Positions 33,856-43,448 of a stretch of 47,006 nucleotides of DNA are shown here, piece by piece. Made by a program: the position numbers and the translations under genes. Source of the stretch: Treponema sp. (GTDB lineage: Bacteria > Spirochaetota > Spirochaetia > Treponematales > Breznakiellaceae). The notes beneath the pieces are model-generated. The model was not told the DNA's origin. It saw only the letters and a list, made by a program, of their open reading frames with translations, and ran no database searches. The DNA lies in NCBI GenBank assembly GCA_031266075.1, contig JAISBS010000034.1, positions 1-47,006 on the forward strand, read 5' to 3'. Every line of letters begins with the position of its first letter. Positions within the stretch are counted from its first letter, which is position 1.

Positions 33856-36800
33856 GGCTGCTCCAGCGGAAGTACCGGACGAAGACCGGCGGCAGGGCGA
33901 AAAGGGTCAACAAGGTGGCGCTGATAACGCCGCCGGCCATGGCCACGGCCATGGATTTCTGCGTGGAACCCAGGGGAGTAACAATCAGCGGAAGCAGGGC
34001 AAAACAGGTAGTCAGAGTAGTGATCAGCACCGGGGAAAACCGGTCCTGGGCGCCGGAAAAAACCGCCGCCGCCGGGGCCATGCCGGAACGGATCCGGTCA
34101 AAGGCGGTCTCATAGAGAATAATCCCGTTATTAACCACCAGGCCGAACAGCACCGTAAGTCCCAGAACCGCGCCGGAATCCAAACGCGCTCCGGCAAGGA
34201 AAAGGGCGGGCCCGGTTCCCGCCAGGGAAAAGGGGATGCTCATCATCAGAATCAGGGGGAGCAGCAGGGATTCAAACTGGGCGCCCATGGTCATATACAG
34301 AAGAACCAGCACCATCGCCAGGGTAAGGAACAGGGAAGTCCGGTAACGGGTAAAGGCCGATTCATCGGCCCGTGAGAGCCAGGAAAATTCCCCCGCGATT
34401 TTTTGCATCCCCGCGGAAAGTTTTTTCCCCTGGCCGGGACTGGGCCGGGCGTCCAGATAGATGACATCCCCCCGGTCAAAACGGGCCAGGGCAGCTTCGC
34501 TGTCGCGCTGTTCCACCCGGCCCAGGGAGCCGAGAAAAACGCGGCCCCCCTGTGGGCCCGGCAGGGAAAGACCCGTCAGCGCGGATTCCGGGTCCGTTCC
34601 GCCGTCAGAAGCCGCAAGGTCCTGCCCCGAGACCCGGACATCCAGGGGCCGGCCTTCGATTTCAAGACGGGAACAAATGACCCCTTCGGTGATGGTTTGC
34701 AGCGTCCCGGCTATCCCCAGGATGGAAATTCCCAAATGCGCCGCAGCCTCCCGGTTGGGGAAAAAGCGCAATTCGGGACGGAGACCGGAGGGCCGCATTT
34801 CTATTGAAGATACATGGGAACCTCCGTCCTTTTTGATCCGGGCCGCCGCAAGACGGGCCCGCGATTCCGTCTCCTCCCGGTCTACGCCGCTGACCGCCAG
34901 CGTGTGGGCGGAAGAAAGTCCCAAAAGCCGCTCGGTTTCGTCCTGTGGAATAAAAGCGGAAAAAACCGTACCTTCGGGAAAAGAAGGCCCCGGCGCGGAA
35001 TTCCGGCCCAGGGATGCAAGCCGCTCCTGAATTGCTCCCAGGACTTTTTCCGGATCCGCGCCGCTTTGGAGCATACAGCGGAACCGCAGTTCTTCCTTCC
35101 GGTAATCCGTATCAGCCCGGCGGCCCAGGTCTTCGTCTTCGGAACCGGCCCGGGCGAAAGCGGTGGTTATTCCGGGAATCTCCGCCAAAATTCGGGAAAG
35201 CTCCCGGCCCCCCGAAGCGGCGGATTCCAGCAGAACCCCCGGCGGGAACACCAGGGAAACCCCCAGTTCCGCCGCCGCGTCGGGGCTGACAAAGGCCGCG
35301 GGTCTGCCCAGGAGCAGGGCCGCTCCCAGGCTGCTGGTGATCAGGGCGACAGCCAACACCCGCAGAGGACGGCGGAGGCTCCGTTTGAGCAACGCGCCGT
35401 AACGGATTGCAAGCTGTTCATTTCGCGCCGGCGGAGAAGCCGCCGCGGCGTCGTTCCGGAGAGCGCCGTCATCCGGGAGCCGGAAGAAGATCCGGTACAG
35501 GGCGGGAAAACAAAACTGGGCGTAAAACCAGCCCGCCGCTATGGAAGAAACCAGGGCGATGGAAGTATCCCCAAAGAGGCTGCCCAGCGGGCCAGGAAGA
35601 AAAATAACCGGAATAAAAACCACCGCCGTGGTGATCATGGAGGCCAGGCTTGAACCGGCCACCGAAGCGGCCGTACCGGCCAGCTCCGCCGGAAGCGGAC
35701 GCCGGGCCAGGCCGCGAAAACGGCGGTGCAGCAGATCCAGCACAATGACCGCCGTATCCGAAACGAGCCCTATTCCCAGGGCAAGACCGCCGAGGCTCAT
35801 GCTGTTCAGGGAACGCCCGGAAAGGGCCAGGGCGATAATTCCCGCGGAAGCGGATACGGGGATAGAGAGAGCCGTCAGGAGCCCCCAGCGTATCCGGCGG
35901 ATGAAAAAAATCAGGGTTCCCGTAACCGCTACGGCCCCCAGGAGGGCCGAAACACCGAGACTCAAGACCCCCTGAAGAACCGCTCCGGAAGAATCGTAGA
36001 CCAGGCGGATTTCGGCGTCCCGGCTGAAAAGGGGGACAATTTCCTCCAGCATTTTTTGAATGTCCCGGGAAAGCTTCACCGGATTTGCCCCCGGACGGCG
36101 GTATATCTCCAGGGCCGCCGCTTCCCGGCCCTCAAAAATAAACAGGCTTTTCAGGCGGCCCGGTTCCCTGCCGGTTTCCCCCGCGTCCAGAGGCCGCAGG
36201 GGCCCGCCGGCAACGGGCAGGGTCAGGGCCGCCAGTTCCTCAGGCGACTCGGGCCGGCCCGCGCTGACCACCACCAGTTCCATGCCGCCGTCCCGGACGC
36301 TTCCTGCGGGAACATCCGCCGTTTCCGCGGAAAGGAGCCGGGCGAATTCCGCGGCGTCGATTCCCCGGGAAACCAGCCGGGGTATGTCCAGCCGTATCCG
36401 CGCTTCATCGGTCTTGCCGCCCACCAGAATCACCGAACCGGCCCCGTCGAGCCGCCGCAGCCGGGAACGGAGTTCATACTCCGCCAGATTCCGGGCAAAG
36501 ACGCCGTCTCCATTCCGGGGAAAAACGGCGATAATCCCCTGGGGCTCCGCGGCGCTTTCTCCGGGAAGAACCGCCGGCTTTCGCACACCCTCGGGAAGGG
36601 CCGGATACGCGGCGTCAATGGCTTCCCTGACCAGCACCGATGCGGCCTGGGGATCCGTTCCCCAGCGGAAGTCCAGGCTTATCGCCGAAGCGCCGTCCCG
36701 GGAAACGCTGCGAATCCGTTCCAACCCCTTCACCGGAGAAAGGGCGTCTTCCAGCGGAATGGTAACAATGGAGCGGACATCCGCCGCCCCCATGCCGGGA

Positions 36801-36955
36801 TAAATGGTTTCCACCGTCACCCGGGGAGTCCGCAGTTCCGGAAGCCGGTTCAGGGACAGGCGGGACAGAGAAAAGACAGCCCCCAGAAGCAGTGCGGCGA
36901 GCATCATAATCACCATCACCGGACGGCCCGCGCACAGGCCGATAAGACTTTTCAC
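33848..36955 (-). CDS. RND-family transporter, first subunit (AcrB-like)
   Basis: A 1035-residue inner-membrane protein. The N-terminus (GRPVMVIMMLAALLLGA, then LPELRTPRVTVETIYPG) and IPLEDALSPVKG are typical of HAE/HME-type RND pumps. The TM4 proton-relay motif is GLVSDTAVIV with one Asp (D400), where AcrB has two; TM10 has VVNNGI (N942-N943). The GTG start at 36953-36955 follows GGAGGGACG. It lies 9 nt after the second Ig-like lipoprotein gene and overlaps the second RND gene, so it belongs to the same transcript. Confidence 0.92.
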   Translation of the reverse strand: MKSLIGLCAGRPVMVIMMLAALLLGAVFSLSRLSLNRLPELRTPRVTVETIYPGMGAADVRSIVTIPLEDALSPVKGLERIRSVSRDGASAISLDFRWGTDPQAASVLVREAIDAAYPALPEGVRKPAVLPGESAAEPQGIIAVFPRNGDGVFARNLAEYELRSRLRRLDGAGSVILVGGKTDEARIRLDIPRLVSRGIDAAEFARLLSAETADVPAGSVRDGGMELVVVSAGRPESPEELAALTLPVAGGPLRPLDAGETGREPGRLKSLFIFEGREAAALEIYRRPGANPVKLSRDIQKMLEEIVPLFSRDAEIRLVYDSSGAVLQGVLSLGVSALLGAVAVTGTLIFFIRRIRWGLLTALSIPVSASAGIIALALSGRSLNSMSLGGLALGIGLVSDTAVIVLDLLHRRFRGLARRPLPAELAGTAASVAGSSLASMITTAVVFIPVIFLPGPLGSLFGDTSIALVSSIAAGWFYAQFCFPALYRIFFRLPDDGALRNDAAAASPPARNEQLAIRYGALLKRSLRRPLRVLAVALITSSLGAALLLGRPAAFVSPDAAAELGVSLVFPPGVLLESAASGGRELSRILAEIPGITTAFARAGSEDEDLGRRADTDYRKEELRFRCMLQSGADPEKVLGAIQERLASLGRNSAPGPSFPEGTVFSAFIPQDETERLLGLSSAHTLAVSGVDREETESRARLAAARIKKDGGSHVSSIEMRPSGLRPELRFFPNREAAAHLGISILGIAGTLQTITEGVICSRLEIEGRPLDVRVSGQDLAASDGGTDPESALTGLSLPGPQGGRVFLGSLGRVEQRDSEAALARFDRGDVIYLDARPSPGQGKKLSAGMQKIAGEFSWLSRADESAFTRYRTSLFLTLAMVLVLLYMTMGAQFESLLLPLILMMSIPFSLAGTGPALFLAGARLDSGAVLGLTVLFGLVVNNGIILYETAFDRIRSGMAPAAAVFSGAQDRFSPVLITTLTTCFALLPLIVTPLGSTQKSMAVAMAGGVISATLLTLFALPPVFVRYFRWSSHE

Positions 36956-36964
36956 CGTCCCTCC

Positions 36965-38545
36965 TTACTTGAGCGCCGAAACGCGAAATGTTTCTTCGCT
37001 CCGGTTCCCCAGGCTGTCCGCAAGCCCCGGATTGATCCGAAAACTCACCACGCCGCCGTTGATGGTATTGGTCAGGTATCCCCGGACTTCCAGCCGTTGA
37101 TAGGATTCCCAGCCGGGATGGGGATCGGCGACATAAAAATCCGTATCCTGAATGCTCCGGGCCGAAAACGAAAGGACATTGTTGCTGGTTTCGATCCGAA
37201 ACAATTCCATCACCGGGAAGCGATCAATGGACGCGCCGGGAGCCGTGTCAAAGTAAAGTTCTATCCAGGTGAACCGCGGCTCTCCATAGGGATACCGCTC
37301 CGGCTCGTCGGGATGTGAATTGTTTTCGCCGGCGATGGGAAGATCGGGAAAAAGATCCGCCGGGGAAAAGGCCCGCATCTCCGGGTCTCCGGCGCCCGCG
37401 TTTCCCGGCGCCATGGGAAGCCGGATTCCGGCCAGGGCGGGCGGCCTGGATCCGGCCCCATCGGAAAAAACGCGAAACCGCCAGGATTCTTCACTTTCAT
37501 TTTCCGCCCGATCCCGGATCCCGGCCCCCAGTTGAAAAGAAAAGCGGCTGCCCCAGGACGGACGTTCGGCAAAGCGGAAAATAAATTCTTCGTGAAACCC
37601 GGCTGCGGTTTCAAACCCCGCCGGAATTTCCTGAACCAGGGCGGGGGCCGGTTCGGCGGAAAAACAGGATTTGAGCGAAGCTGAGTCAACGGGTTCGGAA
37701 AAAACCAGCCGGATCCGGCTGTCCTTTTCCCAGCCGGTGTTTTCCACAACGGTGTCCGGGAAAGCGCCACCCGCCGGCGGATCCGTCAAAAGTTCCTCCA
37801 GGGTTCCGTCCTTTTCAAGCCGCCAAGCGCCCAGCAAACAGGGTTTTGTTTTATCGGTCCCCACAGTGAAAACGCTGACCACATCATAGCCCAGGGTCAG
37901 GCCCGTTTCCCCGTTCAGGGAACCGGAGACGCGAATCTCATACCGCTGTCCCGGCCTCCACGGTTCCGCGGGGCTAAAGTGAAAAATTCCCGGCTCCGAT
38001 CCCGGCGACCAAAAACCGTCCATCCCCGGACTGAGCGAAATATGTTCCTGGAGGGCTCTGGGGGAAAACGGCTGCGAGAAAACAAAAACCAGTTCCCCCC
38101 GTTCATCCGCCAGAACGCTCTGGTCTTCAGGAAATACCGAAAGAAGCCGGGGCCTGGATGAACCGGGCCGGGTGGTAAAGGTTGCGGTAAAATTCTGATC
38201 CATGGAAAGCCCCTGATCGTCCATGGCGTCGGCGGAGAGGCTTATCTCATAGTCCTTATTTTTTTCCAAAGGCGCGTGGGGTAAAAAAATCATCCGATCC
38301 CCTTCCCAAAAAAAAGAACCCGTCAGACGGCTACCGTCCCCGGTAACGGAAAAATGCCGCTCCACACTTGTCCGCGCGGGACAGTGGGAAAATTCGAGGA
38401 ACAGGGAAACACCGCCGGGATCGTGAAAACCTCCGCCGGGACTCCAGGCGGAAACTTCAAAGGGAGAATTCCTGAGTATATCGCAGGATACCAGGAGGAA
38501 GATCATGAACATCCCCGGCACGGCGGGCAAAATTGTTTTTTTCAA
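36965..38545 (-). CDS. Ig-like (SbsA/Big_5) lipoprotein 2
   Basis: A 526-residue lipoprotein (lipobox IFLLVSC, Cys near residue 21) made of repeated Ig-like beta-sandwich units. Examples are LLSVFPEDQSVLADERGELVFVFSQPFSP in its mid-region and the later RLVFSEPVDSASLKSCF block. This is the pattern of SbsA/Big_5 domains. The start is TTG (38543-38545), overlapping the stop of the gene before it (TTGA), and is supported by GGAGG seven bases upstream. Role unknown; the position between adaptor and pump genes suggests an accessory scaffold of the RND complex or surface display. Confidence 0.8.
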   Translation of the reverse strand: MKKTILPAVPGMFMIFLLVSCDILRNSPFEVSAWSPGGGFHDPGGVSLFLEFSHCPARTSVERHFSVTGDGSRLTGSFFWEGDRMIFLPHAPLEKNKDYEISLSADAMDDQGLSMDQNFTATFTTRPGSSRPRLLSVFPEDQSVLADERGELVFVFSQPFSPRALQEHISLSPGMDGFWSPGSEPGIFHFSPAEPWRPGQRYEIRVSGSLNGETGLTLGYDVVSVFTVGTDKTKPCLLGAWRLEKDGTLEELLTDPPAGGAFPDTVVENTGWEKDSRIRLVFSEPVDSASLKSCFSAEPAPALVQEIPAGFETAAGFHEEFIFRFAERPSWGSRFSFQLGAGIRDRAENESEESWRFRVFSDGAGSRPPALAGIRLPMAPGNAGAGDPEMRAFSPADLFPDLPIAGENNSHPDEPERYPYGEPRFTWIELYFDTAPGASIDRFPVMELFRIETSNNVLSFSARSIQDTDFYVADPHPGWESYQRLEVRGYLTNTINGGVVSFRINPGLADSLGNRSEETFRVSALK

Positions 38546-40092
38546 TTGATTGCCTCCAGATACAAAAATTTATCTTCTCTCAGAAACATTCCGCTGCCGG
38601 AGCCGATACCCCCTTTTCCGCCGGGAAAGGTCAGCTTGTAGTATGATCTTTCCCCCGCCGCGCCTGGTTTGAGACCCACCCACTCCAGGCGGAGCCGGCA
38701 TCCGGCGCCGGAACCGGAAAGCCAGGAAACCGACCGGAGGGCGATGGGCGGCAGGGTTCCGGGGAAGAAGGGACTCAGGCTGACGAGGAAAGGGACATCC
38801 TGTTTCGTCGCTTCCGTAAGGGGCAGGGAAAAATGGATAGTCAGGCGAAGCGCCCCTTCTTCGGCAATATCCACCGGCGTTTCCAGCGGATCGCCGAGAC
38901 TGCTTCCCCTGAGATCGTCCGGCTCCAGGGGAGAAACTCCGTCCACCGTCAGGGAAAGGATCCGCAAAAAGGGAATATCGGTTTTAAAATTCAGGGTGTA
39001 ATCGGCTCCCATTTTAAGGCCCGCCGCATCCTTCAGCCCGCCGGAGACCGTCAGGGTATAGGCTGTTTCCGGCTCGCCGTCCCGGTCGGGAATAAAGATC
39101 ACCGTGCGATCCGCAATTTTTTCAAAGCGGCCCGAAAAGGCGGGTTCGAACCGGATATGCCCGGAAACGTTTTCCTCCGGTGTTTTGTTGAATTCAATGG
39201 CGATTGCCTGTCCCGGCCCAAGTCCGGCGGCCATGCTGCCGGAAAGGGGAAGCCAGCCGGAGCCCGACTGGATCAGGGGAAAGACATTCTGCACCTGGGG
39301 AAAGACCCGGTCGCCGTCGGTGCAGAACCGGGCGGAAAATATTTTGGCCAGGGAAACTCCGTCGCGGCTGGAAGCCCCGGCGCCCAGGCTCCAGTGGTAC
39401 AGGGTCCAAGGAACAAGGGCTTTTCCGGCCATGACCCGGAGCAGACGGTCGTTATCCTCCCAGACAAAGGATCGATCCCCCAGTCCCTCCATGGTAAAGG
39501 CCGTTTCCACGGAGGTTCTGTTCATGGGCCGGGAAAACCGGAGTTCCACCGCACAGCCGCCCGCGGCGCCGGGTTCCACCGATGCGCCGTCAGAGGGGCT
39601 GAAAGATTCCACCAGGGGATGAAGGGCCCGGAAGAGGGCGTAAAAGGGAATATACCGGTCCAGACGGAGTTCCCGGCCATCCTGGGAATAGACCGTCCCG
39701 GTGAGCAAAAGGGTGTACCGGATTCCCGGTTTCCAGCCCCCCAGGGGAACAAAGCGGAGGCGGTTTCCCTCCCATGAATAATCCCCCGTTACCGATCCGG
39801 TTTCGGCGTTGATCTGCAGCGCCGTTTCAACGCTGCTTCGGATCATCTCCGTATCAAATTCCAGCGCCGCCGGACTGTATTGTCCCGGCAGAATTTCATT
39901 CATCCCGCCGGGACTGACGCGGTATTCGATTGGCCGGAAATCCGCAAATCCACAGGCCGCCAAGATCCTCAGAACCGCGAGGCCGGTAAAAAACCACAGA
40001 CCGGACCGGAAACGCCCGGCGGAACCATGGCGGCCAGGGCCGGAAAAACCAGGCCGGTTTTTAAGGGGCTCCCTAATCCACCAGTGACACAT
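38542..40092 (-). CDS. Ig-like (SbsA/Big_5) lipoprotein 1
   Basis: A 516-residue protein with a long basic N-terminus (about 30 residues) before the hydrophobic core and lipobox (RILAAC, Cys47). The only in-frame start is the ATG at 40092, with GGAGGGAG upstream, so the unusual extension seems genuine. The mature part has Ig-like units, e.g. SFSPSDGASVEPGAAGG followed by VELRFSRPMNRTSV, characteristic of SbsA/Big_5 domains. It is paired with the similar gene immediately downstream but is not a recent duplicate. It overlaps the adaptor gene by 20 nt. Confidence 0.8.
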   Translation of the reverse strand: MCHWWIREPLKNRPGFSGPGRHGSAGRFRSGLWFFTGLAVLRILAACGFADFRPIEYRVSPGGMNEILPGQYSPAALEFDTEMIRSSVETALQINAETGSVTGDYSWEGNRLRFVPLGGWKPGIRYTLLLTGTVYSQDGRELRLDRYIPFYALFRALHPLVESFSPSDGASVEPGAAGGCAVELRFSRPMNRTSVETAFTMEGLGDRSFVWEDNDRLLRVMAGKALVPWTLYHWSLGAGASSRDGVSLAKIFSARFCTDGDRVFPQVQNVFPLIQSGSGWLPLSGSMAAGLGPGQAIAIEFNKTPEENVSGHIRFEPAFSGRFEKIADRTVIFIPDRDGEPETAYTLTVSGGLKDAAGLKMGADYTLNFKTDIPFLRILSLTVDGVSPLEPDDLRGSSLGDPLETPVDIAEEGALRLTIHFSLPLTEATKQDVPFLVSLSPFFPGTLPPIALRSVSWLSGSGAGCRLRLEWVGLKPGAAGERSYYKLTFPGGKGGIGSGSGMFLREDKFLYLEAIN

Positions 40093-41446
40093 AGACTCCC
40101 TCCCGCAGATCCCCTTCGGGTTTCAGCACCACCACTTCCCCGGCCCTGAGACCGGAAAGAATTTCCCGGTCTTTTCCCAGGGAACGGCCAAGATTTACCG
40201 CCCGCTCGGAAAGGGTGTTCCCGGCGACAATCAGAACCTTTCCTTCCCGGCCTTTTTTATTCACCAGAACCGATTCGGGAACCGCCAATACAGGCCGGGG
40301 CGGCCCCAAGACGACTGAAATCCGGGCAAACATCCCCGGCTTGAGGTTCTCCGGACCCCCGCCGTCGTTTCGCAAGAGAACCCGGACCAAAAAACTCAGG
40401 GACTGACTGTCCGCCTGAGGGTAAACCAGATCCAGCGTTCCCTCCCGTGTTTCGCCGGTTCCATCCAGCAGCACCCGGGCGGCCATGCCTTTTTCCAGGA
40501 GGAGCGCTTCTTTTTCAGGAGCCGGAAAAATCGCATACAGGGAAGAGGTATCCATAAGGGTAAGCAGCTTGTCCTCCTGCCGTACCCGCTCGCCTTCCTC
40601 AAAATACCGGGCCCCCAGAATACCTGCGGCGGGGCTTTGTATCCGCAGTTCCGACCGGGCGATCCGGACGGACTCAAGCTCTTTTTCCGCCGCCTGGAGC
40701 CGGGCTTCCGCGGCTTCCAGTTCCGCCTGGAGCGTGGCGGTCAACAGGGTGAGGATCGCCCGGAAACGGCTTTCATCATCCTGCGGCACGGGCAGCCCGG
40801 CGGCGGCCAGATCCTGGGCCCGGCTGCCCACCCGGCGGATCTCAATGTCCCGTTCCATAAGGCCGATCTGCTCCCAGGCCGAGGCCAGGGAAAACCGGGC
40901 CTCCCGGATCGCCTCTTCGCTTATGCCCCCGGCTCCAAAAAGGGCTTCCCGATCCTGGTGCTTCCGGTTTTCCTCATCCCAGACCCGGCGGGCCTGGATC
41001 AACTCCGCTTCCGCCTTCTCCAGAGAAAGCAGCTGCGCTTCCGCCTGAAACATCCCTTCCAGCAGCCGGGAACGGGACAGGTTCCGGGCGGCCAGGGCCT
41101 GGGAAAGAGCGTTCTCCGCCCGTCCCACCGCCAGTTCTATCTGCGGATTTTCCAGAAGGATCACCAGCGCGCCACGGGGCACCGAATCGCCCTCCCGAAA
41201 GAAAATTTTTTTTATCGAAGCTTCCTGGGGGGCCGCAATATCGATCTTGGCCTGAAAGGAAAGGGATCCAAAACCGTTTATTTCGTTGGGCAGTTCCCGC
41301 TGTTCCACGGCGACCGCCCGGACCTGGCGGATCTGTTCCCCCGCTACCGGCTTTCCCCCGCCCGTGCAGGACAACACAAGAAGACCGTAAAAAAAATAAT
41401 TTAAGAAATTTTTTAAAAGCGTTTTTTCCATTACCGGTAATTTCAT
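40073..41446 (-). CDS. RND efflux periplasmic adaptor (membrane-fusion protein), lipoprotein
   Basis: A 457-residue adaptor linking the RND pump to the TolC-like channel. It has a signal peptide with lipobox (LLVLSC, Cys near residue 27), a barrel/lipoyl half-motif AAPQEASIKKIFFREGDSV, a long alpha-helical hairpin (about residues 105-260) and the second lipoyl half with SPAAGILGARYFEEGERV. The frame is open from 41518, but the ATG at 41446 follows GGAGGG and starts the signal peptide directly, so it is preferred. Confidence 0.9.
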   Translation of the reverse strand: MKLPVMEKTLLKNFLNYFFYGLLVLSCTGGGKPVAGEQIRQVRAVAVEQRELPNEINGFGSLSFQAKIDIAAPQEASIKKIFFREGDSVPRGALVILLENPQIELAVGRAENALSQALAARNLSRSRLLEGMFQAEAQLLSLEKAEAELIQARRVWDEENRKHQDREALFGAGGISEEAIREARFSLASAWEQIGLMERDIEIRRVGSRAQDLAAAGLPVPQDDESRFRAILTLLTATLQAELEAAEARLQAAEKELESVRIARSELRIQSPAAGILGARYFEEGERVRQEDKLLTLMDTSSLYAIFPAPEKEALLLEKGMAARVLLDGTGETREGTLDLVYPQADSQSLSFLVRVLLRNDGGGPENLKPGMFARISVVLGPPRPVLAVPESVLVNKKGREGKVLIVAGNTLSERAVNLGRSLGKDREILSGLRAGEVVVLKPEGDLREGVYVSLVD

Positions 41447-41471
41447 ATTCCCTCCGTATGCGTAATCACGG

Positions 41472-42875
41472 TTAAATTCCGCCGGTTCCTTCCGCGGCGG
41501 CAAATTCCGCAAGTTCACCGGGGCGGAGATCCAGAAGCCGTTCCAGTTCCCGCTCCGCTTCCAGCAGAGCCGCGGCGGCTTCGACCGCGGCTATTTCCTT
41601 TTGGGCATATTCCAGCCGGGCTTCCATCAGTTCCAGCCGGGTGATCTGCCCCAGACCCAGACGGAATTCCTCCAGCCGGTAGCGTTCCGCCGCCAGGTCC
41701 AGGGCTTCCACTGCCAGCCGGCGTTTTTGTTCTCCCAGGCCGCAACGCTCCACTCCCCAGACGGCGGCCCGGCCAATCCGCTCAAAGTTCAGGCGGTATG
41801 CATCGTTTTCCAGCGACAGAGCCAGTTCCGCCTGACGCCTTCCCAACCCGGCGGCGGGATCCGGCAGGGGGATCAAGGTATTTTGAAGCCGGGCGCTTGT
41901 GTCATGGGGCGGTTCCCAGCCGGCGCTAAAGCCCAGGGTGTTCTGCGCCCAGGGGCCCGAAAATTCAACACTGATCCCCAAAGACCATGTCTGCCGGGTC
42001 AGGGGATAGCGCTGGCCGGTAAGACCAAATCCCCCGGAAATCCTGACGCTGGGAATCCAGGAACGGGCGGCATATTTCAGTTCGCCCTGCCGCTGGATAA
42101 TGCTGAACCGGGCTTCCGCCAAATCGGGATTCCGCTGTTCCGCCAGAGACCGGGCCGCCGCCGCCTGAGGAAGCGCCGTCTCCCGGTGAATATCCACTTG
42201 TTCTTTTAAATGCGGCAGTTTTTCCAGACCCAGGATCTCGGCAAACTGCCGCTCGCTTTCCTCAAGTTCGATCTGAAGCGATCTCAGTTCCAGGACTGCC
42301 GCCGCCACATTCAGATCCGCTTCCACCAGATCCAGCGGCAGAGCCAGGCCCAGTTCCAGTTCCCGGCGCAGAAGCCGCCGCTGCTCTTCCAGAGACTCCA
42401 GGGCCGCTTCCCGGATCCGCAGCACGGCCCTGGCGGAAAGAACCGCCCGGTATGCCGAGACCGCCGCCTCGCCAATATCTGCGGTCATCCGGTTCAATTT
42501 GGCGCCCCAAAGGTTGAGTTCCATCCGTTCAAGCTTCCGGGATATGGCGGTCTTTCCCCCGTCCCAGACAAGCTGATCCAGGGTGATCCCGTAATTTTTG
42601 AGGAAGGAATCGCGGTCTATTTTTGAAAGCCGGTCATCCTCGGAGGCGCTCAAACTGAGCCGGGGAAGGTAGGCCCGAAGCCCCAGCGTCCAGACTCCCT
42701 CCCGAATAGCCTTCATGGCGTATTCCCCCCGAAGCTCCTGGGAAGCCGCCGCCGCCAGATCCGCCGCCGCGGCAAAAGTCAAATCGTCCTCCGCCCCGGA
42801 ACAAACCGGGCCGGTGGCAAGCAGACCAAAGACCAGGACAAAAAAACGGCGGAAGCTTCGGCGGCAACGCGGCAT
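41472..42875 (-). CDS. TolC-family outer-membrane efflux protein
   Basis: A 467-residue channel subunit. The signal peptide has its likely cleavage near CSGAED. Two long helical repeats (about residues 120-220 and 345-450) hold the periplasmic tunnel, separated by beta-strand segments (YGITLDQLVWDGGKT and the aromatic WSLGISVEFSGPW). The family pattern of internal duplication is visible. Encoded directly before its adaptor and 3 nt after a small lipoprotein gene, as expected for a tripartite export operon. Confidence 0.9.
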   Translation of the reverse strand: MPRCRRSFRRFFVLVFGLLATGPVCSGAEDDLTFAAAADLAAAASQELRGEYAMKAIREGVWTLGLRAYLPRLSLSASEDDRLSKIDRDSFLKNYGITLDQLVWDGGKTAISRKLERMELNLWGAKLNRMTADIGEAAVSAYRAVLSARAVLRIREAALESLEEQRRLLRRELELGLALPLDLVEADLNVAAAVLELRSLQIELEESERQFAEILGLEKLPHLKEQVDIHRETALPQAAAARSLAEQRNPDLAEARFSIIQRQGELKYAARSWIPSVRISGGFGLTGQRYPLTRQTWSLGISVEFSGPWAQNTLGFSAGWEPPHDTSARLQNTLIPLPDPAAGLGRRQAELALSLENDAYRLNFERIGRAAVWGVERCGLGEQKRRLAVEALDLAAERYRLEEFRLGLGQITRLELMEARLEYAQKEIAAVEAAAALLEAERELERLLDLRPGELAEFAAAEGTGGI

Positions 42876-42878
42876 GGT

Positions 42879-43448
42879 TCAATCTCCTTCCCCATTCGCC
42901 GCCGCCGGTTTTGGCTTCCCCGGCGCCGGCCCTGTTTTTCGCAGGGCCCTGATCGTTTTTTTTACCGCCAGGTCAAGCATCCGGCCCGTGGTGCCGGAAG
43001 AAGAAAAACTCCGGTTCCCCACATTCGTCACCCGGCCCGCGGCCAGGGGAAGACTTTGTTCAAAGGCGTCATCCGCCGGATCTATTTCCGCAGGCCACAG
43101 CCGCAGCTCCAGGGCAAGAGATCGTTTGGTTTCCCAGCCCGAAGCGTACTCCCGTTCCCGGGCCCGGATATCCGCGGTGTAATCCGCCTCCTCACCGGGA
43201 GCGACCACCCGGCAGCCCTGATCCAAAAAGAGCAGGGGCGCCAGCCCGCGGATTTCCTTTTCCACCGAAGCCCAGCTGCCGCTCCGGTCCACCGACACCG
43301 AGACCAGGCGTATCCGTACCACAGGGGCCGCCGTTTCTTTTGCAAGAAACCAGGAAACGCCCCGGTAATAATTGAAGGGCAGGGATTCACAGGCCCCCAG
43401 GCACAGGATTAGCGCCGCGCAACAGGTGAAGCGGAAAAAAATCTTCAT
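42879..43448 (-). CDS. putative small lipoprotein (RND-operon accessory)
   Basis: A 189-residue protein with a signal peptide and lipobox (LCLGAC, Cys20). The mature part has RIRLVSVSVDRSGSW and an EADYTADIRA strand-rich core, resembling small periplasmic assembly lipoproteins, but I cannot name the family. The C-terminal tail is Lys/Pro/Ala rich. The start overlaps the stop of the TPR gene by 4 nt (ATGA); the TolC-like gene follows after 3 nt. Confidence 0.7.
   Translation of the reverse strand: MKIFFRFTCCAALILCLGACESLPFNYYRGVSWFLAKETAAPVVRIRLVSVSVDRSGSWASVEKEIRGLAPLLFLDQGCRVVAPGEEADYTADIRAREREYASGWETKRSLALELRLWPAEIDPADDAFEQSLPLAAGRVTNVGNRSFSSSGTTGRMLDLAVKKTIRALRKTGPAPGKPKPAAANGEGD

Noticed and set aside
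35726-37318. 530-residue plus-strand frame opposite the first RND gene
   Set aside because: Shadow: composition rich in Arg, Pro and Gly with no hydrophobic or domain pattern.
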